A model generated the notes under the pieces. The model saw nothing but the letters and a program-made list of their open reading frames with translations. It did no database searches and had not been told where the DNA came from. DNA of 64,000 nucleotides from an uncultured Bacteroides sp. (lineage in GTDB: Bacteria > Bacteroidota > Bacteroidia > Bacteroidales > Bacteroidaceae): the NCBI GenBank assembly GCA_937890825.1, contig CALADS010000010.1, positions 1 to 64,000 on the forward strand, written 5' to 3'. The position numbers and the translations under genes are program-made. Position 1 is the stretch's first letter, and each line of letters starts with the position of its first letter. This document shows positions 1 to 7,832 of the stretch, piece by piece.

Positions 1-50
1 TTAGGGCACTGAAAAGTGCCCTTTCGAAGGGGTATGCCCTAAATTGAGTG
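1..50 (+). repeat. 50-base inverted-repeat element, copy 1
   Basis: This element matches bases 664-713 at 46 of 50 positions. It can fold in two mutually exclusive ways: an 8-bp hairpin with a GAAA loop (bases 3-10 with 15-22), or an outer 8-bp stem (1-8 with 35-42, TTAGGGCA/TGCCCTAA) around a small CCCTT/AAGGG stem. It ends 27 bases before the ATG at 78. No T-run follows, so it is not an ordinary terminator. It may extend left of the window. It could be a mobile mini-element or a cis-acting leader element; the sequence alone does not decide. Confidence 0.75.
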
Positions 51-77
51 CTTACAAGCATATCAAAATCTAAAACT

Positions 78-632
78 ATGGATAAAAAACGGCAGGAACA
101 AATGGCCATGCGCAAACAGATGTTGGATGAATTGGAACGAAAGCTGGCAGCTACCAGAAAGCCCGAAGACAGTTTCTTCTTTTATCATCCGAATGAAGAC
201 CACATCGTATTATCCCACGCCCTCTTTTGGGTAATGACAGCTCCCCTTCAAAGCAAACTTCAGTGGAGCAAGAATTTTCTGCTCTTGCGTCAGTTTCAGG
301 AAGAAATGCTCGAAGCCTATCTCACTGAATCGGAAGAGTTCGAAGACCTGCTGCACTTCTGCACCGTTTGCTATGAAACGCTGCCTTATACCATAGGTGG
401 AGCCAGAGAAGACCAGAAATCCAGCAAAGCTTGCCACAAACTGATAGCCATGGCTATCGTGGCCGGTGGATATGGTGGTGATATGGAAGAAGAGAGGATG
501 TACGACTTGCTGGACGATATGGACTTTCACTACAATAAGGTGAAATGCCCGCTCATAGAGAAACTGCTTCCTTGGCTCTACAAAAAAGTAGAGGAGGAAA
601 TGAATACCACTTTGGCTACCAACCAATATTAA
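78..632 (+). CDS. hypothetical protein, 184 aa
   Basis: I do not recognise the family. The reading frame opens at 48, but the ATG at 78 (MDKKRQEQ) is the better start because the earlier part begins at the edge of the repeat element and is low-complexity. The protein is soluble and largely helical in appearance, acidic in the middle (a run around residues 80-95 rich in E and D) and has no signal peptide or membrane segment. Two cysteines lie close together (HFCTVCYE), with another near KACHK, but no clear metal-site spacing is visible. Base composition is ordinary for the window, unlike the G-rich genes that follow. It stands between the two copies of the 50-base element and may be part of the same accessory block. 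Whether it is expressed cannot be judged from sequence. Confidence 0.7.
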   Translation: MDKKRQEQMAMRKQMLDELERKLAATRKPEDSFFFYHPNEDHIVLSHALFWVMTAPLQSKLQWSKNFLLLRQFQEEMLEAYLTESEEFEDLLHFCTVCYETLPYTIGGAREDQKSSKACHKLIAMAIVAGGYGGDMEEERMYDLLDDMDFHYNKVKCPLIEKLLPWLYKKVEEEMNTTLATNQY

Positions 633-663
633 ATTCCAAGTTAATTAATCAACAAAACTCAGT

Positions 664-713
664 TTAGGACATTGAAAAGTGCCCTTTCGAAGGGATATGC
701 CCTAAATGGAGTG
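664..713 (+). repeat. 50-base inverted-repeat element, copy 2
   Basis: Second copy of the element at 1-50, differing at four positions. Two changes (G to A at 669, C to T at 672) weaken the left arm of both alternative stems, while the CCCTTTCGAAGGG core is unchanged. It ends 13 bases before the cupin ATG at 727. The same placement, directly ahead of a gene start, in both copies is the notable point. Confidence 0.75.
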
Positions 714-726
714 ATTATCTATAACT

Positions 727-972
727 ATGATTTTCGAAAAGAACTTTTTAGAGGATTTGTTGCAGCAGGCGGCAGTGTCACCGCGGCTGCGGGTGAATTA
801 TGATTTGCGGAACTCGGCAGCAGACACGTCGCAGCGGATGCTGAATGCGCTGGCGGTGGGTACGCAGGTGCCAATTCACCGGCACGAGGATACGGCAGAA
901 ACGGTAATCTGTCTGTGCGGTAAACTGGTGGAGGTAATCTTCGAGGCGAAGGACGGGGCTTATCGGGGATAA
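727..972 (+). CDS. WbuC-type cupin protein with apparent internal deletion, 81 aa
   Basis: The first 70 residues read as the start of a WbuC-family cupin metalloprotein: SPRLRVNYDLRNS, then a canonical cupin motif 1 with G45, H51, H53, E58 and G65 in the right spacing (metal ligands H51, H53, E58). Family members are usually about 130-160 residues and carry a second cupin motif with another histidine. Here residue 70 runs directly into EAKDGAY, which in the family lies close to the C-terminus. The simplest reading is an in-frame internal deletion of roughly 50 or more residues that removed motif 2, so the product probably cannot form a complete metal site. It is still an open frame and may be translated. 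WbuC proteins are otherwise linked to surface polysaccharide loci; no such genes are nearby. Confidence 0.6.
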   Translation: MIFEKNFLEDLLQQAAVSPRLRVNYDLRNSAADTSQRMLNALAVGTQVPIHRHEDTAETVICLCGKLVEVIFEAKDGAYRG

Positions 973-978
973 ATCAGG

Positions 979-1045
979 CACGGCCAGCGGATGCCGTGTG
1001 TAAATAGGGAAAGGTGCTCTCGGAAGGGGGTGCCTTTTGTGTTTT
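979..1045 (+). terminator. hairpin pair and likely rho-independent terminator after the cupin gene
   Basis: Two hairpins follow the stop at 972. The first is a 6-bp CACGGC/GCCGTG stem (979-984 with 993-998). The second pairs AAAGGTGCTC at 1010-1019 with the G-rich arm ending near 1037 (several G-U pairs) and is followed by TTTTGTGTTTTT. This would separate the cupin gene from the WG-repeat gene. Confidence 0.5.
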
Positions 1046-1061
1046 TAATCACAAGGGGTCT

Positions 1062-1847
1062 ATGAAAAAGGGGAATGAACGGACAGGAGAGGTGGTGACG
1101 TTTGGCAGCATCTCGCTGATACGGACAGGCAACAGGCTGCAGACTTGTACGCAGGAGGTGTATGCGGTGAACACGGGGGGATTTGACCCGGTGCTGGCAT
1201 ACAACCGGAGTTTTCTGATGTTGCCGTGGGACACGCGGTATGAGGAGGGGAATGAGTTGCTGGCGCGACGGGTGACGGACAGGTTGCACGGGGTATGTGT
1301 GCTGGCGGGGGATGAGAGCCGGGTGTACTGGAAGTACCGGATGCTGGAGGATGACTCGGTGGTGGTGATGGACCGGGAGGGGACGTATTATCACGTGACG
1401 CCGGAGGCGGGAACGCACCGGGCGGTGAAGGTGTGGCTGGGCAAGGCGGTGACGCCCTCGGAGGAGGATTACATCGATATGAGGGTGAGGGAGCTGGAGA
1501 ACCGGATCAGCCGGGAGCGGCAACAGAGGGAACTGGCTTTGGAGGCGAAGCGGAGGAAGGAGAGAAAGGAGTTGCTGAAGGGGCTGCGCTCGGCGGTGCC
1601 TTTCCAGATGGGCTGCAAATGGGGGCTGCGCACGGCAGACCGGATGGTGGTGCCGCCGGTGTATCGCAGGGTGTCGGAGCCTGTGGGGGATTATTGTGCG
1701 TTTGAGATGTATCCGGACCGCTGGGGGGTGATGGAGCTGGATGGCAAGGTGGTGATAGAGCCGAAGTATCAGCGGGTGTGCTTCTGTGGCAAGAAGCGGG
1801 TGAAGCTGACGCTGGTGAACAATCGCACGGAGGAGGTGCGGCTATAA
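1062..1847 (+). CDS. WG-repeat-like protein, 261 aa, partner of the downstream helicase
   Basis: Function unknown. The frame is open from 1014, but the ATG at 1062 (MKKGNERTG) lies after the terminator and is preferred. Residues 1-110 look like a beta-rich domain (FGSISL at 14-19, RVY at 87-89). Residues about 120-180 form a highly charged helix (RELENRISRERQQ and KRRKERK). The last 80 residues hold two WG-type repeats (KWGLRTADRMVVPPVYRRV and RWGVMELDGKVVIEPKYQRV), a fold usually linked to protein binding. The gene ends 15 bases before the helicase ATG, so the two are surely cotranscribed. Codon use is strongly G- and GC-rich compared with the rest of the window. The helicase C-terminal half repeats the order beta module, RVY, charged helix, which hints at a common origin. 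Confidence 0.75.
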   Translation: MKKGNERTGEVVTFGSISLIRTGNRLQTCTQEVYAVNTGGFDPVLAYNRSFLMLPWDTRYEEGNELLARRVTDRLHGVCVLAGDESRVYWKYRMLEDDSVVVMDREGTYYHVTPEAGTHRAVKVWLGKAVTPSEEDYIDMRVRELENRISRERQQRELALEAKRRKERKELLKGLRSAVPFQMGCKWGLRTADRMVVPPVYRRVSEPVGDYCAFEMYPDRWGVMELDGKVVIEPKYQRVCFCGKKRVKLTLVNNRTEEVRL

Positions 1848-1862
1848 AGGAGAAGGGAAAGG

Positions 1863-4022
1863 ATGGAATTGCGTGGGTATCAGACGGAAGTGTGCCGGCG
1901 GGTGGTGCAGGCGATGCAGAGGGTAAGGAGTGTATTGGTGCAGATGCCTACGGGCACGGGCAAGACGTGGGTGCTGGCGGCGCTGGTGAAGCGGATGCTG
2001 GAGCAGACGGACGTGCAGGGGGGCAGGGTGCTGATCGTGGCGCACCGCAGGCAACTGGTGAAGCAGATTGAGGAGACTTTGCTGCGGATGGAGAAGCTGG
2101 AAGGGGGGCCGGAGGGGCTGTTCTGCCAGCGGGTAAGGGTGTGCTCTATTCAGTGGCTGACGGTGAACCTGGAGAGGGGGAAGGGGGAACCGGCGCTGGT
2201 GGTGATAGACGAGGCGCATCATGCGCTGGCGGCTACGTACCGGGCGTTGTGGAGACGGTGGCCGAAGGCGCGCTTCCTGGGGCTGACGGCTACGCCTTAC
2301 CGGATGAATGGGGAGGGGTTTACGGAATTGTTCGACAGGCTGGTGACGGCGGGTAGTATCCGGCAGTTCATGGCGCAGGGGTGGCTGTCGGGGTATGTGT
2401 ATTATTCTATCCGACCGGATAGCAGGGAGCAGGGGGTGATTGATTCGCTGTGTCTGCGGGGGGCGGACGGGGATTACCTGACGAGGGAGATGCGGGAGAA
2501 GCTGGATGACTCTCCTACCCTGCACCGGCTGTATGAGGCGTACCGGAAGTTTGCGGACGGCAGAAAGGGGCTGGTGTATGCCATTGATACGGGGCACGCG
2601 GAGCACATTGCGGCGTATTACCGGGAAAGGGGGCTGGAGGCGGAGGCGGTGAGTTACCGCACTCCCCCAGCCCGCCGGGATGAGTTGGTGAGGAGGCTGG
2701 CGACGGGCAGCTTGCGGGTGCTGGTGAATGTGGATTTGTTTTCGGAGGGATTCGACTGTCCGGATATTGATTTTATCCAGCTGGCCAGGCCTACGTTGTC
2801 TTTGGCGCGCTATCTGCAGATGGTGGGCCGGGGACTGAGGGGGCATGCGGATAAGGAGCGGTGTGTGATTATCGACCAGGTGGGGCTGTACAGGGTGTTT
2901 GGATTGCCGTCGGCCGACCGGGACTGGGAGGCGTGGTTTGCAGGGGTGAACCGCAGACCGGACAGCAAGGGTATGGGCACGCAGGGGTGGTTTCCGCCGG
3001 CGGTAGGGCTGGAGGGTGATAATGAGGTGGTGAGGATTGCAACGGTCGACGGGGGCCAGGGGCTGGACGAGACGACGGGGGAGTCGGGATTTGAACGGGT
3101 GAAGACGGCGCGGGGAACGGGCTGGAGGGATCGGTGCAGCGGCCGGGTGTTTGGCTCGTATCCGCAGACGGTGGACTTCGGGGGGATTCAGCTGGCTACG
3201 GAGGATGGAAGGATGTTTTTTCCCAGGATGCAGGTGCCCTGGAAGGAGGGACAGGGGGGCATCAGCCGAAAGGCGCTGGAGACGCAACCGTACCGGGGGG
3301 TGTACTGGCAGCGGTTGTTTATCTCGTTCGACTGCCCGGATAGGGTGTACCGGCTGGTGGAGGTGAAACCGAACGGACTGAGGGTGTATGAGGATGTGCA
3401 GGGAAAGGTGTTTGTGCAGGAGGACTTGGATCATAGGCTGCAGGAGTGTACGGAGGCGGAGGTGATGAAGAAACTGATGGAGCGGTGTGAGGAGGAAATG
3501 GCCAGAGACAGGGAGGCGAAGCTGCGGAAGTATCGGCGCAAGGTGATGCGGCCGGGGGAGGCATGGCCCGTGGAACGGATGCCGGAAGGGGCTTGCTGGG
3601 AAGAGGCTGAGGGGAAGCTGATGCACGTGACGTACGAGGAAGCGGGTACGGGAAAGGAGGTCTGGGTGGACTTGCTGACGGGGTATCTGCACGAGGAGAA
3701 GCCGGTGTTGCTGCAACGGGGGTGTGTGAGCTTGCTGCGCGAGAACGACCGGGTGTATATAAGGAATATCCGTGAGGAGGCGGGTATGCCTTACCGAAAC
3801 TGGGAGGTGAGGGCCGACCAGCGGATCTGCAGCGTGGGGGAGGTGCTGTACTTTGCTCAGGACTTGAACGGCAGGCCGTATCGCATACGCAAACGGAGCG
3901 AGGATTTCAGAATGTTTGTGCTGGAGGACCGGACTACAGAGGGGGGATACGAACGGAGAAGGGGGGAACTAATGGTCATAAACTTACCCGACCAACCGCT
4001 GGAAGTGAAGGTGAATGGATAA
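1863..4022 (+). CDS. superfamily 2 DEAD/DEAH-box helicase with long unknown C-terminal region, 719 aa
   Basis: Residues 1-380 are a complete SF2 helicase core: Walker A MPTGTGKT (28-35), DEAH (116-119), LTATP (141-145), and QMVGRGLR (319-326, motif VI). The order and short spacing resemble the RecB-like/RadD-type restriction-style helicases rather than DEAD-box RNA helicases. Residues 380-719 match no domain I can name; they contain FGGIQL at about 439, RVY at 494-496, a charged helix about 515-555, and a C-terminal beta-rich stretch. The core would use ATP to move on nucleic acid; the substrate is not evident. No nuclease or methylase lies beside it, so a restriction role is not supported. 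Composition is G-rich (about 60% GC by eye in sampled lines) against mid-40s elsewhere, a possible sign of transfer. Confidence 0.85.
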   Translation: MELRGYQTEVCRRVVQAMQRVRSVLVQMPTGTGKTWVLAALVKRMLEQTDVQGGRVLIVAHRRQLVKQIEETLLRMEKLEGGPEGLFCQRVRVCSIQWLTVNLERGKGEPALVVIDEAHHALAATYRALWRRWPKARFLGLTATPYRMNGEGFTELFDRLVTAGSIRQFMAQGWLSGYVYYSIRPDSREQGVIDSLCLRGADGDYLTREMREKLDDSPTLHRLYEAYRKFADGRKGLVYAIDTGHAEHIAAYYRERGLEAEAVSYRTPPARRDELVRRLATGSLRVLVNVDLFSEGFDCPDIDFIQLARPTLSLARYLQMVGRGLRGHADKERCVIIDQVGLYRVFGLPSADRDWEAWFAGVNRRPDSKGMGTQGWFPPAVGLEGDNEVVRIATVDGGQGLDETTGESGFERVKTARGTGWRDRCSGRVFGSYPQTVDFGGIQLATEDGRMFFPRMQVPWKEGQGGISRKALETQPYRGVYWQRLFISFDCPDRVYRLVEVKPNGLRVYEDVQGKVFVQEDLDHRLQECTEAEVMKKLMERCEEEMARDREAKLRKYRRKVMRPGEAWPVERMPEGACWEEAEGKLMHVTYEEAGTGKEVWVDLLTGYLHEEKPVLLQRGCVSLLRENDRVYIRNIREEAGMPYRNWEVRADQRICSVGEVLYFAQDLNGRPYRIRKRSEDFRMFVLEDRTTEGGYERRRGELMVINLPDQPLEVKVNG

Positions 4023-4037
4023 TTTTCTCAGCATTTT

Positions 4038-4069
4038 ATTGCAATAAGTAAAAGTTTGGCGTAAATTTG
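4038..4069 (+). promoter_or_regulatory. Bacteroides-type promoter for the HTH-cupin/ligase pair
   Basis: A perfect TAnnTTTG -7 box (TAAATTTG, 4062-4069) has an ATTG -33-like box 20 bases upstream (4038-4041). Start of transcription would be about 4075, giving a leader near 45 bases before the ATG at 4119. A second TTTATTTG nearby makes the exact box uncertain. Confidence 0.55.
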
Positions 4070-4118
4070 CAATTTATTTGCTACAGTTTAATACATTCAA
4101 TCTCTAAATACTTACATT

Positions 4119-4694
4119 ATGGATACAAGCAAGATTGTAGGAGAAAAAATCAAGGCTCTCCGCGAAAATCAGGGTATCAGCCTGGAACAGTTGGCTGAAC
4201 GGGCGGGACTTGCCATCGAACAGATAGATCGTATCGAAAATAATATTGACTTGCCTTCACTGGCACCGCTGATTAAAATAGCACGGGTACTGGGGGTAAG
4301 ACTGGGTACGTTCCTGGACGACCAGGAGGAACTGGGACCGGTGGTGTGCCGCAAGAGGGAGGCTACCGACAGCATCAGTTTCTCGAACAATGCTATCCAG
4401 AGCCGGAAGCACATGGAGTATCATTCGCTCTCGAAATCGAAAGCTGACCGGCACATGGAGCCGTTTATCATTGATGTGACACCGACGGATGATAATGCGT
4501 TTGTGCTGTCTTCGCACGAGGGCGAGGAGTTTATCATGGTGATGAGCGGTACCATGGAGATAAGCTATGGAAAGCATACGTATCTGCTGGAAGAAGGTGA
4601 CAGTATTTATTATGACTCAATCGTGCCGCATCATGTACATGCGTATCAGGGACAGGCGGCCAAAATTCTGGCGGTAATCTATACACCTATTTAA
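4119..4694 (+). CDS. XRE-family HTH regulator with C-terminal cupin domain, 191 aa
   Basis: Residues about 7-65 form a lambda-repressor-type helix-turn-helix (GEKIKALRENQGISLEQLAE, then IDRIENN and LPSLAPLIKIARVLGV). Residues about 110-190 form a cupin_2 beta barrel (EGEEFIMVMSGTMEI, LLEEGDSIYYDSIVPHHVHA). This is the PuuR/SinR-like layout, in which the cupin senses a small ligand and controls DNA binding. The gene sits 21 bases ahead of an acyl-CoA ligase and shares its promoter, so it probably regulates that ligase and itself in response to a fatty acid or related carboxylate; the ligand is an inference. No operator could be recognised with confidence. Confidence 0.88.
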   Translation: MDTSKIVGEKIKALRENQGISLEQLAERAGLAIEQIDRIENNIDLPSLAPLIKIARVLGVRLGTFLDDQEELGPVVCRKREATDSISFSNNAIQSRKHMEYHSLSKSKADRHMEPFIIDVTPTDDNAFVLSSHEGEEFIMVMSGTMEISYGKHTYLLEEGDSIYYDSIVPHHVHAYQGQAAKILAVIYTPI

Positions 4695-4715
4695 TGAAGA
4701 AAGGATAGAAAAAGC

Positions 4716-6362
4716 ATGTTATCGGAAAAAACACTGGGCCAATGGCTGGAACATTGGGCAAATACAACTCCTGACAAAGAATACATCGTTTACTCGGACC
4801 GAAACCTGAGGTTTACCTGGAAGCAGTTCAACCAACGGGTGGATGATATGGCTAAGGGATTGATAGCCATCGGGGTGGAACGGGGAACGCACGTGGGCAT
4901 CTGGGCGGCTAATGTGCCCGACTGGCTGACGCTGCTGTATGCCTGTGCCAAAATCGGTGCGGTGTATGTTACGGTGAATACGAATTATAAACAGTCGGAA
5001 CTGGAGTATCTGTGCCAGCACTCGGATATGCATACGCTGTGTATCGTGCACGGGGAAAAGGACAGCGACTTTGTGCAGATGACGTATACGATGCTGCCGG
5101 AACTGAAATCGTGCCAACGGGGGCACTTGAAGAGTGAACGGTTTCCGCAAATGAAGAATGTGATTTATGTGGGACCGGAAAAGCACCGGGGCATGTATAA
5201 TACTTCGGAGATTCTGCTCTTGGGGAATAATGTGGAGGATACGTGCCTAAAGGAAATGAAGGCGAAGGTGTCTTGCCACGATGTGGTGAACATGCAGTAT
5301 ACATCGGGCACTACGGGCTTTCCTAAGGGGGTGATGCTGACGCACTATAACATTACCAACAACGGGTATCTGACGGGGGAACACATGAAGTTTACAGCGG
5401 AGGATAGGTTGTGTGTATGTGTGCCGCTGTTTCACTGCTTCGGAGTGGTGCTGGCCACGATGAACTGCCTGACGCATGGGTGCATGCAGGTGATGGTGGA
5501 GCGCTTTGACCCGCTGGTGGTGCTGGCTTCTATACATAAGGAGCGATGCACGGCGCTGTATGGAGTACCGACGATGTTTATTGCGGAACTGCATCATCCG
5601 ATGTTTGAAATGTTTGATATGAGCAGCCTGCGCACGGGTATCATGGCGGGATCGCTCTGCCCGGTGGAACTGATGAGGCAGGTGGAGGAGAAGATGTTCA
5701 TGAAGGTGACCAGTGTGTATGGTCTGACAGAGGCGGCTCCCGGCATGACGGCTACTCGGATAGAGGATGATTTTGACGTGCGCTGCAATACCGTGGGACG
5801 GGAGTTTGCGTATACGGAGGTGAAGGTGATTGACCCGGAAACGGGAAAAGAGTGCCCGGTAGGGGTACAGGGGGAAATGTGTAACCGGGGCTATAATACC
5901 ATGAAGGGGTATTATAAGAATCCGGAGGCTACTGCGGAGGTGATTGATGCGGACGGATTCTTGCACTCGGGCGACTTGGGTGTGAAGGATGCGGACGGCA
6001 ATTTCCGAATCACCGGACGTATCAAGGATATGATTATACGCGGAGGAGAGAATATTTACCCGCGCGAGATAGAGGAGTTTCTTTATCAGATGAAGGGGGT
6101 AAAGGATGTACAGGTGGCGGGGATTCCATCGAAGAAATACGGCGAAGCGGTGGGTGCGTTCATTATCTTGCACGAGGGTATGGATATGCACGAATCGGAC
6201 GTGAGGGATTTCTGCATCGGCAAGATAGCGCGCTACAAGATTCCGAAGTATATCTTCTTCGTGAAGGAGTTTCCTATGACGGGAAGCGGCAAGATCCAGA
6301 AGTTCAAGCTGAAGGAGCTGGGAGTGAAACTGTGCGAACAGAAGGGAATTACCATTATATAA
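4716..6362 (+). CDS. AMP-forming acyl-CoA synthetase (fatty-acid--CoA ligase family), 548 aa
   Basis: A full-length ANL-superfamily adenylate-forming enzyme. The P-loop-like motif YTSGTTGFPKGVM lies at about residues 196-208, the YGLTEAAP motif at about 337, the HSGDLG adenylation motif near 418, GRIKDMIIRGGENIYPREIE near 430-450, and the catalytic C-terminal lysine in TGSGKIQK near 527. It would activate a carboxylic acid with ATP and load it on CoA in the cytoplasm. Similarity is to medium/long-chain fatty-acid ligases (FadD or AlkK type), but chain length cannot be read from the motifs. It follows the HTH-cupin regulator in one transcript and is closed by a strong terminator. Confidence 0.9.
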   Translation: MLSEKTLGQWLEHWANTTPDKEYIVYSDRNLRFTWKQFNQRVDDMAKGLIAIGVERGTHVGIWAANVPDWLTLLYACAKIGAVYVTVNTNYKQSELEYLCQHSDMHTLCIVHGEKDSDFVQMTYTMLPELKSCQRGHLKSERFPQMKNVIYVGPEKHRGMYNTSEILLLGNNVEDTCLKEMKAKVSCHDVVNMQYTSGTTGFPKGVMLTHYNITNNGYLTGEHMKFTAEDRLCVCVPLFHCFGVVLATMNCLTHGCMQVMVERFDPLVVLASIHKERCTALYGVPTMFIAELHHPMFEMFDMSSLRTGIMAGSLCPVELMRQVEEKMFMKVTSVYGLTEAAPGMTATRIEDDFDVRCNTVGREFAYTEVKVIDPETGKECPVGVQGEMCNRGYNTMKGYYKNPEATAEVIDADGFLHSGDLGVKDADGNFRITGRIKDMIIRGGENIYPREIEEFLYQMKGVKDVQVAGIPSKKYGEAVGAFIILHEGMDMHESDVRDFCIGKIARYKIPKYIFFVKEFPMTGSGKIQKFKLKELGVKLCEQKGITII

Positions 6363-6418
6363 ATGGTGGGGCCGTGGGCGGCTGGAAACAGGATGCGCAC
6401 GGCTGTCTGACTGCATAC

Positions 6419-6458
6419 AAAAAGAGAGTGCTCTGACAAAGGGCACTCTCTTTTTTTT
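6419..6458 (+). terminator. rho-independent terminator of the acyl-CoA ligase operon
   Basis: A perfect 13-bp stem, AAAAAGAGAGTGC (6419-6431) with GCACTCTCTTTTT (6443-6455), is followed by more T. Because the left arm is A-rich it can also act on the minus strand, ending luxS transcription (luxS stops at 6477). Confidence 0.9.
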
Positions 6459-6476
6459 AGGGGTTGGGGGAACTGC

Positions 6477-6959
6477 TTAGAGTTGCGGATAGACCATGTG
6501 GGCTTCGGTCATGTGTTCCAGCACTTCGTGCAGGTATTTGGCGGATTCCCACTTGGCCATGGGAAGGTCGTGCAGCAGGTAGTTGCCGCAGTCTTGGGCG
6601 GTGGTACCGGGTACTTCGCCTTCGTATTCGGCCACAAAGCGGAAGGTGTCTTGCATCAAGGGCAGGATATCGGAGGGCTGAAGGTCGCCTTTCATCAGCA
6701 GGTAGTTGCCGGTGAGGCAGCCCATAGGGCCCCAATAGATGATCTTGTCTTGCCACTGGGGCTCGTTGCGCAGGTAGGTGGCGGCCAGGTGTTCGATGGT
6801 GTGAAGGGCGCCCTGTCCCAAGGCGGGCTCGCGGTTGGGTTCCTTCATGCGGATGTCGAACGTGGTGATGACTTCGCCGTTGACTTCGTCTTTACGGGAT
6901 ACGTAGATGCCGCGCAGCAGGCGGATGTGGTCGATGGTAAAACTTGGAATTTTCTTCAT
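6477..6959 (-). CDS. luxS: S-ribosylhomocysteine lyase LuxS, 160 aa
   Basis: LuxS splits S-ribosylhomocysteine into homocysteine and DPD, the precursor of autoinducer-2. The metal ligands are all present: H53 and H57 in HTIEH, and C124 in QDCGNY. The catalytic cysteine is C81 in GPMGCLTG. Length is normal for the family. It is the second gene of a minus-strand pair, 21 bases after the nucleosidase that makes its substrate, so both steps of S-adenosylhomocysteine recycling are encoded together. A dimeric cytoplasmic metalloenzyme is expected. Terminator use is shared with the convergent ligase operon. Confidence 0.98.
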   Translation of the reverse strand: MKKIPSFTIDHIRLLRGIYVSRKDEVNGEVITTFDIRMKEPNREPALGQGALHTIEHLAATYLRNEPQWQDKIIYWGPMGCLTGNYLLMKGDLQPSDILPLMQDTFRFVAEYEGEVPGTTAQDCGNYLLHDLPMAKWESAKYLHEVLEHMTEAHMVYPQL

Positions 6960-6980
6960 ATCTGTTTGGGTAATCTTGGG

Positions 6981-7685
6981 TTATAATTCATGGGGCAGTG
7001 TGGACAGGAACGACCAGGTGGCCTGGAACGAACGCTGGGCCATGGTGCCCCAAAAGTCTTGGTACTGTGAGAAGTTGTCGGCGTGCGCACCGGGGGTGTC
7101 GCTCACTATGCGGAAGCTGATAAAGGCTACTCCGTAGAGGTGGCAGACGTGTGCCAGAGCGGCCGATTCCATGTCGACGGCCATACCGTCGGGGAAGTGT
7201 TGCTTGATAGAGGCTAGTTCGGCTTTGTCTTCTACAAAACGGTCGCCGGTGCAGATGAGGCCGCCGCAGATGCGGACATCTTCTACCTGCAGGGCCAGGG
7301 CGTGATGCAGCAGGGTGGGATGGGCTTCGTAATAGAGGGGCATGCCTTGTATCTGTCCGTAGGAGGTGCCGTCGTTGCCGCAGTATACATCGTGGTATAC
7401 CAGACGGCTGCTGGCTACTACGTCGGCTACGCGCAGGGTGGCGTCGATACCGCCTGCCACTCCGGTGCTGATGATGCAGTCGGGGGCGTAACGGCGAATC
7501 AGTTCGGCAGCACCTACGGCTGCATTGACCTTGCCGATGCCGCACTGGGTGAGGATGACCTGGTTGCCGTTCAACTCTCCTACTACATAGCGGAAGGGGC
7601 CTTCCGCATACTCATTCTTCTGTTGCAAGCGCTCGGCCAATTGGCGGTGCTCGCTGTCCATTGCACTGATAATACCTATCTTCAT
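6981..7685 (-). CDS. mtnN: 5'-methylthioadenosine/S-adenosylhomocysteine nucleosidase, 234 aa
   Basis: MTAN (Pfs) removes adenine from methylthioadenosine and S-adenosylhomocysteine. The sequence starts MKIGIISAMDSEH with the catalytic-site glutamate at position 12, and shows the family elements TGVAGGID, VDMESAAL (ribose-binding Met and Glu) and SDTPG with the catalytic Asp near residue 197. Length is typical. It stands first in the pair with luxS, to which it supplies S-ribosylhomocysteine. A TATCTTTG promoter box lies 47 bases upstream of the start codon. Confidence 0.97.
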   Translation of the reverse strand: MKIGIISAMDSEHRQLAERLQQKNEYAEGPFRYVVGELNGNQVILTQCGIGKVNAAVGAAELIRRYAPDCIISTGVAGGIDATLRVADVVASSRLVYHDVYCGNDGTSYGQIQGMPLYYEAHPTLLHHALALQVEDVRICGGLICTGDRFVEDKAELASIKQHFPDGMAVDMESAALAHVCHLYGVAFISFRIVSDTPGAHADNFSQYQDFWGTMAQRSFQATWSFLSTLPHEL

Positions 7686-7732
7686 ATGTGTTATGTATGC
7701 TGGTTCATTCTGTTAGTATTTCTTTTCCGGGA

Positions 7733-7766
7733 CAAAGATACGACAAATCAGTTAATTCCATGCAAA
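7733..7766 (-). promoter_or_regulatory. promoter of the mtnN-luxS pair
   Basis: Read on the minus strand, TATCTTTG (7740-7733) is a perfect -7 box; TTTG (7766-7763) lies 22 bases upstream as a -33 box. The -33 box falls in the T-run of the preceding gene's terminator. Confidence 0.55.
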
Positions 7767-7814
7767 AAGCCCTGTATGTTTCCGCGGTTCTCCGGAACGG
7801 TGCATACAGGGCTT
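7764..7814 (-). terminator. terminator of the GH109-like gene
   Basis: On the minus strand AAGCCCTGTATG pairs with CATACAGGGCTT (12 bp, 7814-7803 with 7778-7767) and is followed by TTTTTGC. An inner GTTCCG/CGGAAC-like stem may extend it. Confidence 0.85.
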
Positions 7815-7832
7815 CTGGTGAGAGGGGAATGA

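Noticed and set aside
1842..3716. A 624-codon open frame on the minus strand opposite the helicase gene
   Set aside because: It is a by-product of the G-rich helicase sequence: the translation is dominated by R, P, H and L without any domain, and the plus strand encodes a complete helicase with all motifs.
1863..4022. Restriction-modification or other defence island around the helicase
   Set aside because: No nuclease, methyltransferase, specificity subunit or other defence family gene is adjacent; the neighbours are a cupin, a WG-repeat protein and a metabolic regulator.
5247..6446. A 399-codon minus-strand frame opposite the acyl-CoA ligase
   Set aside because: Histidine- and arginine-rich nonsense composition, runs into the terminator, and lies opposite a gene with clear motifs.
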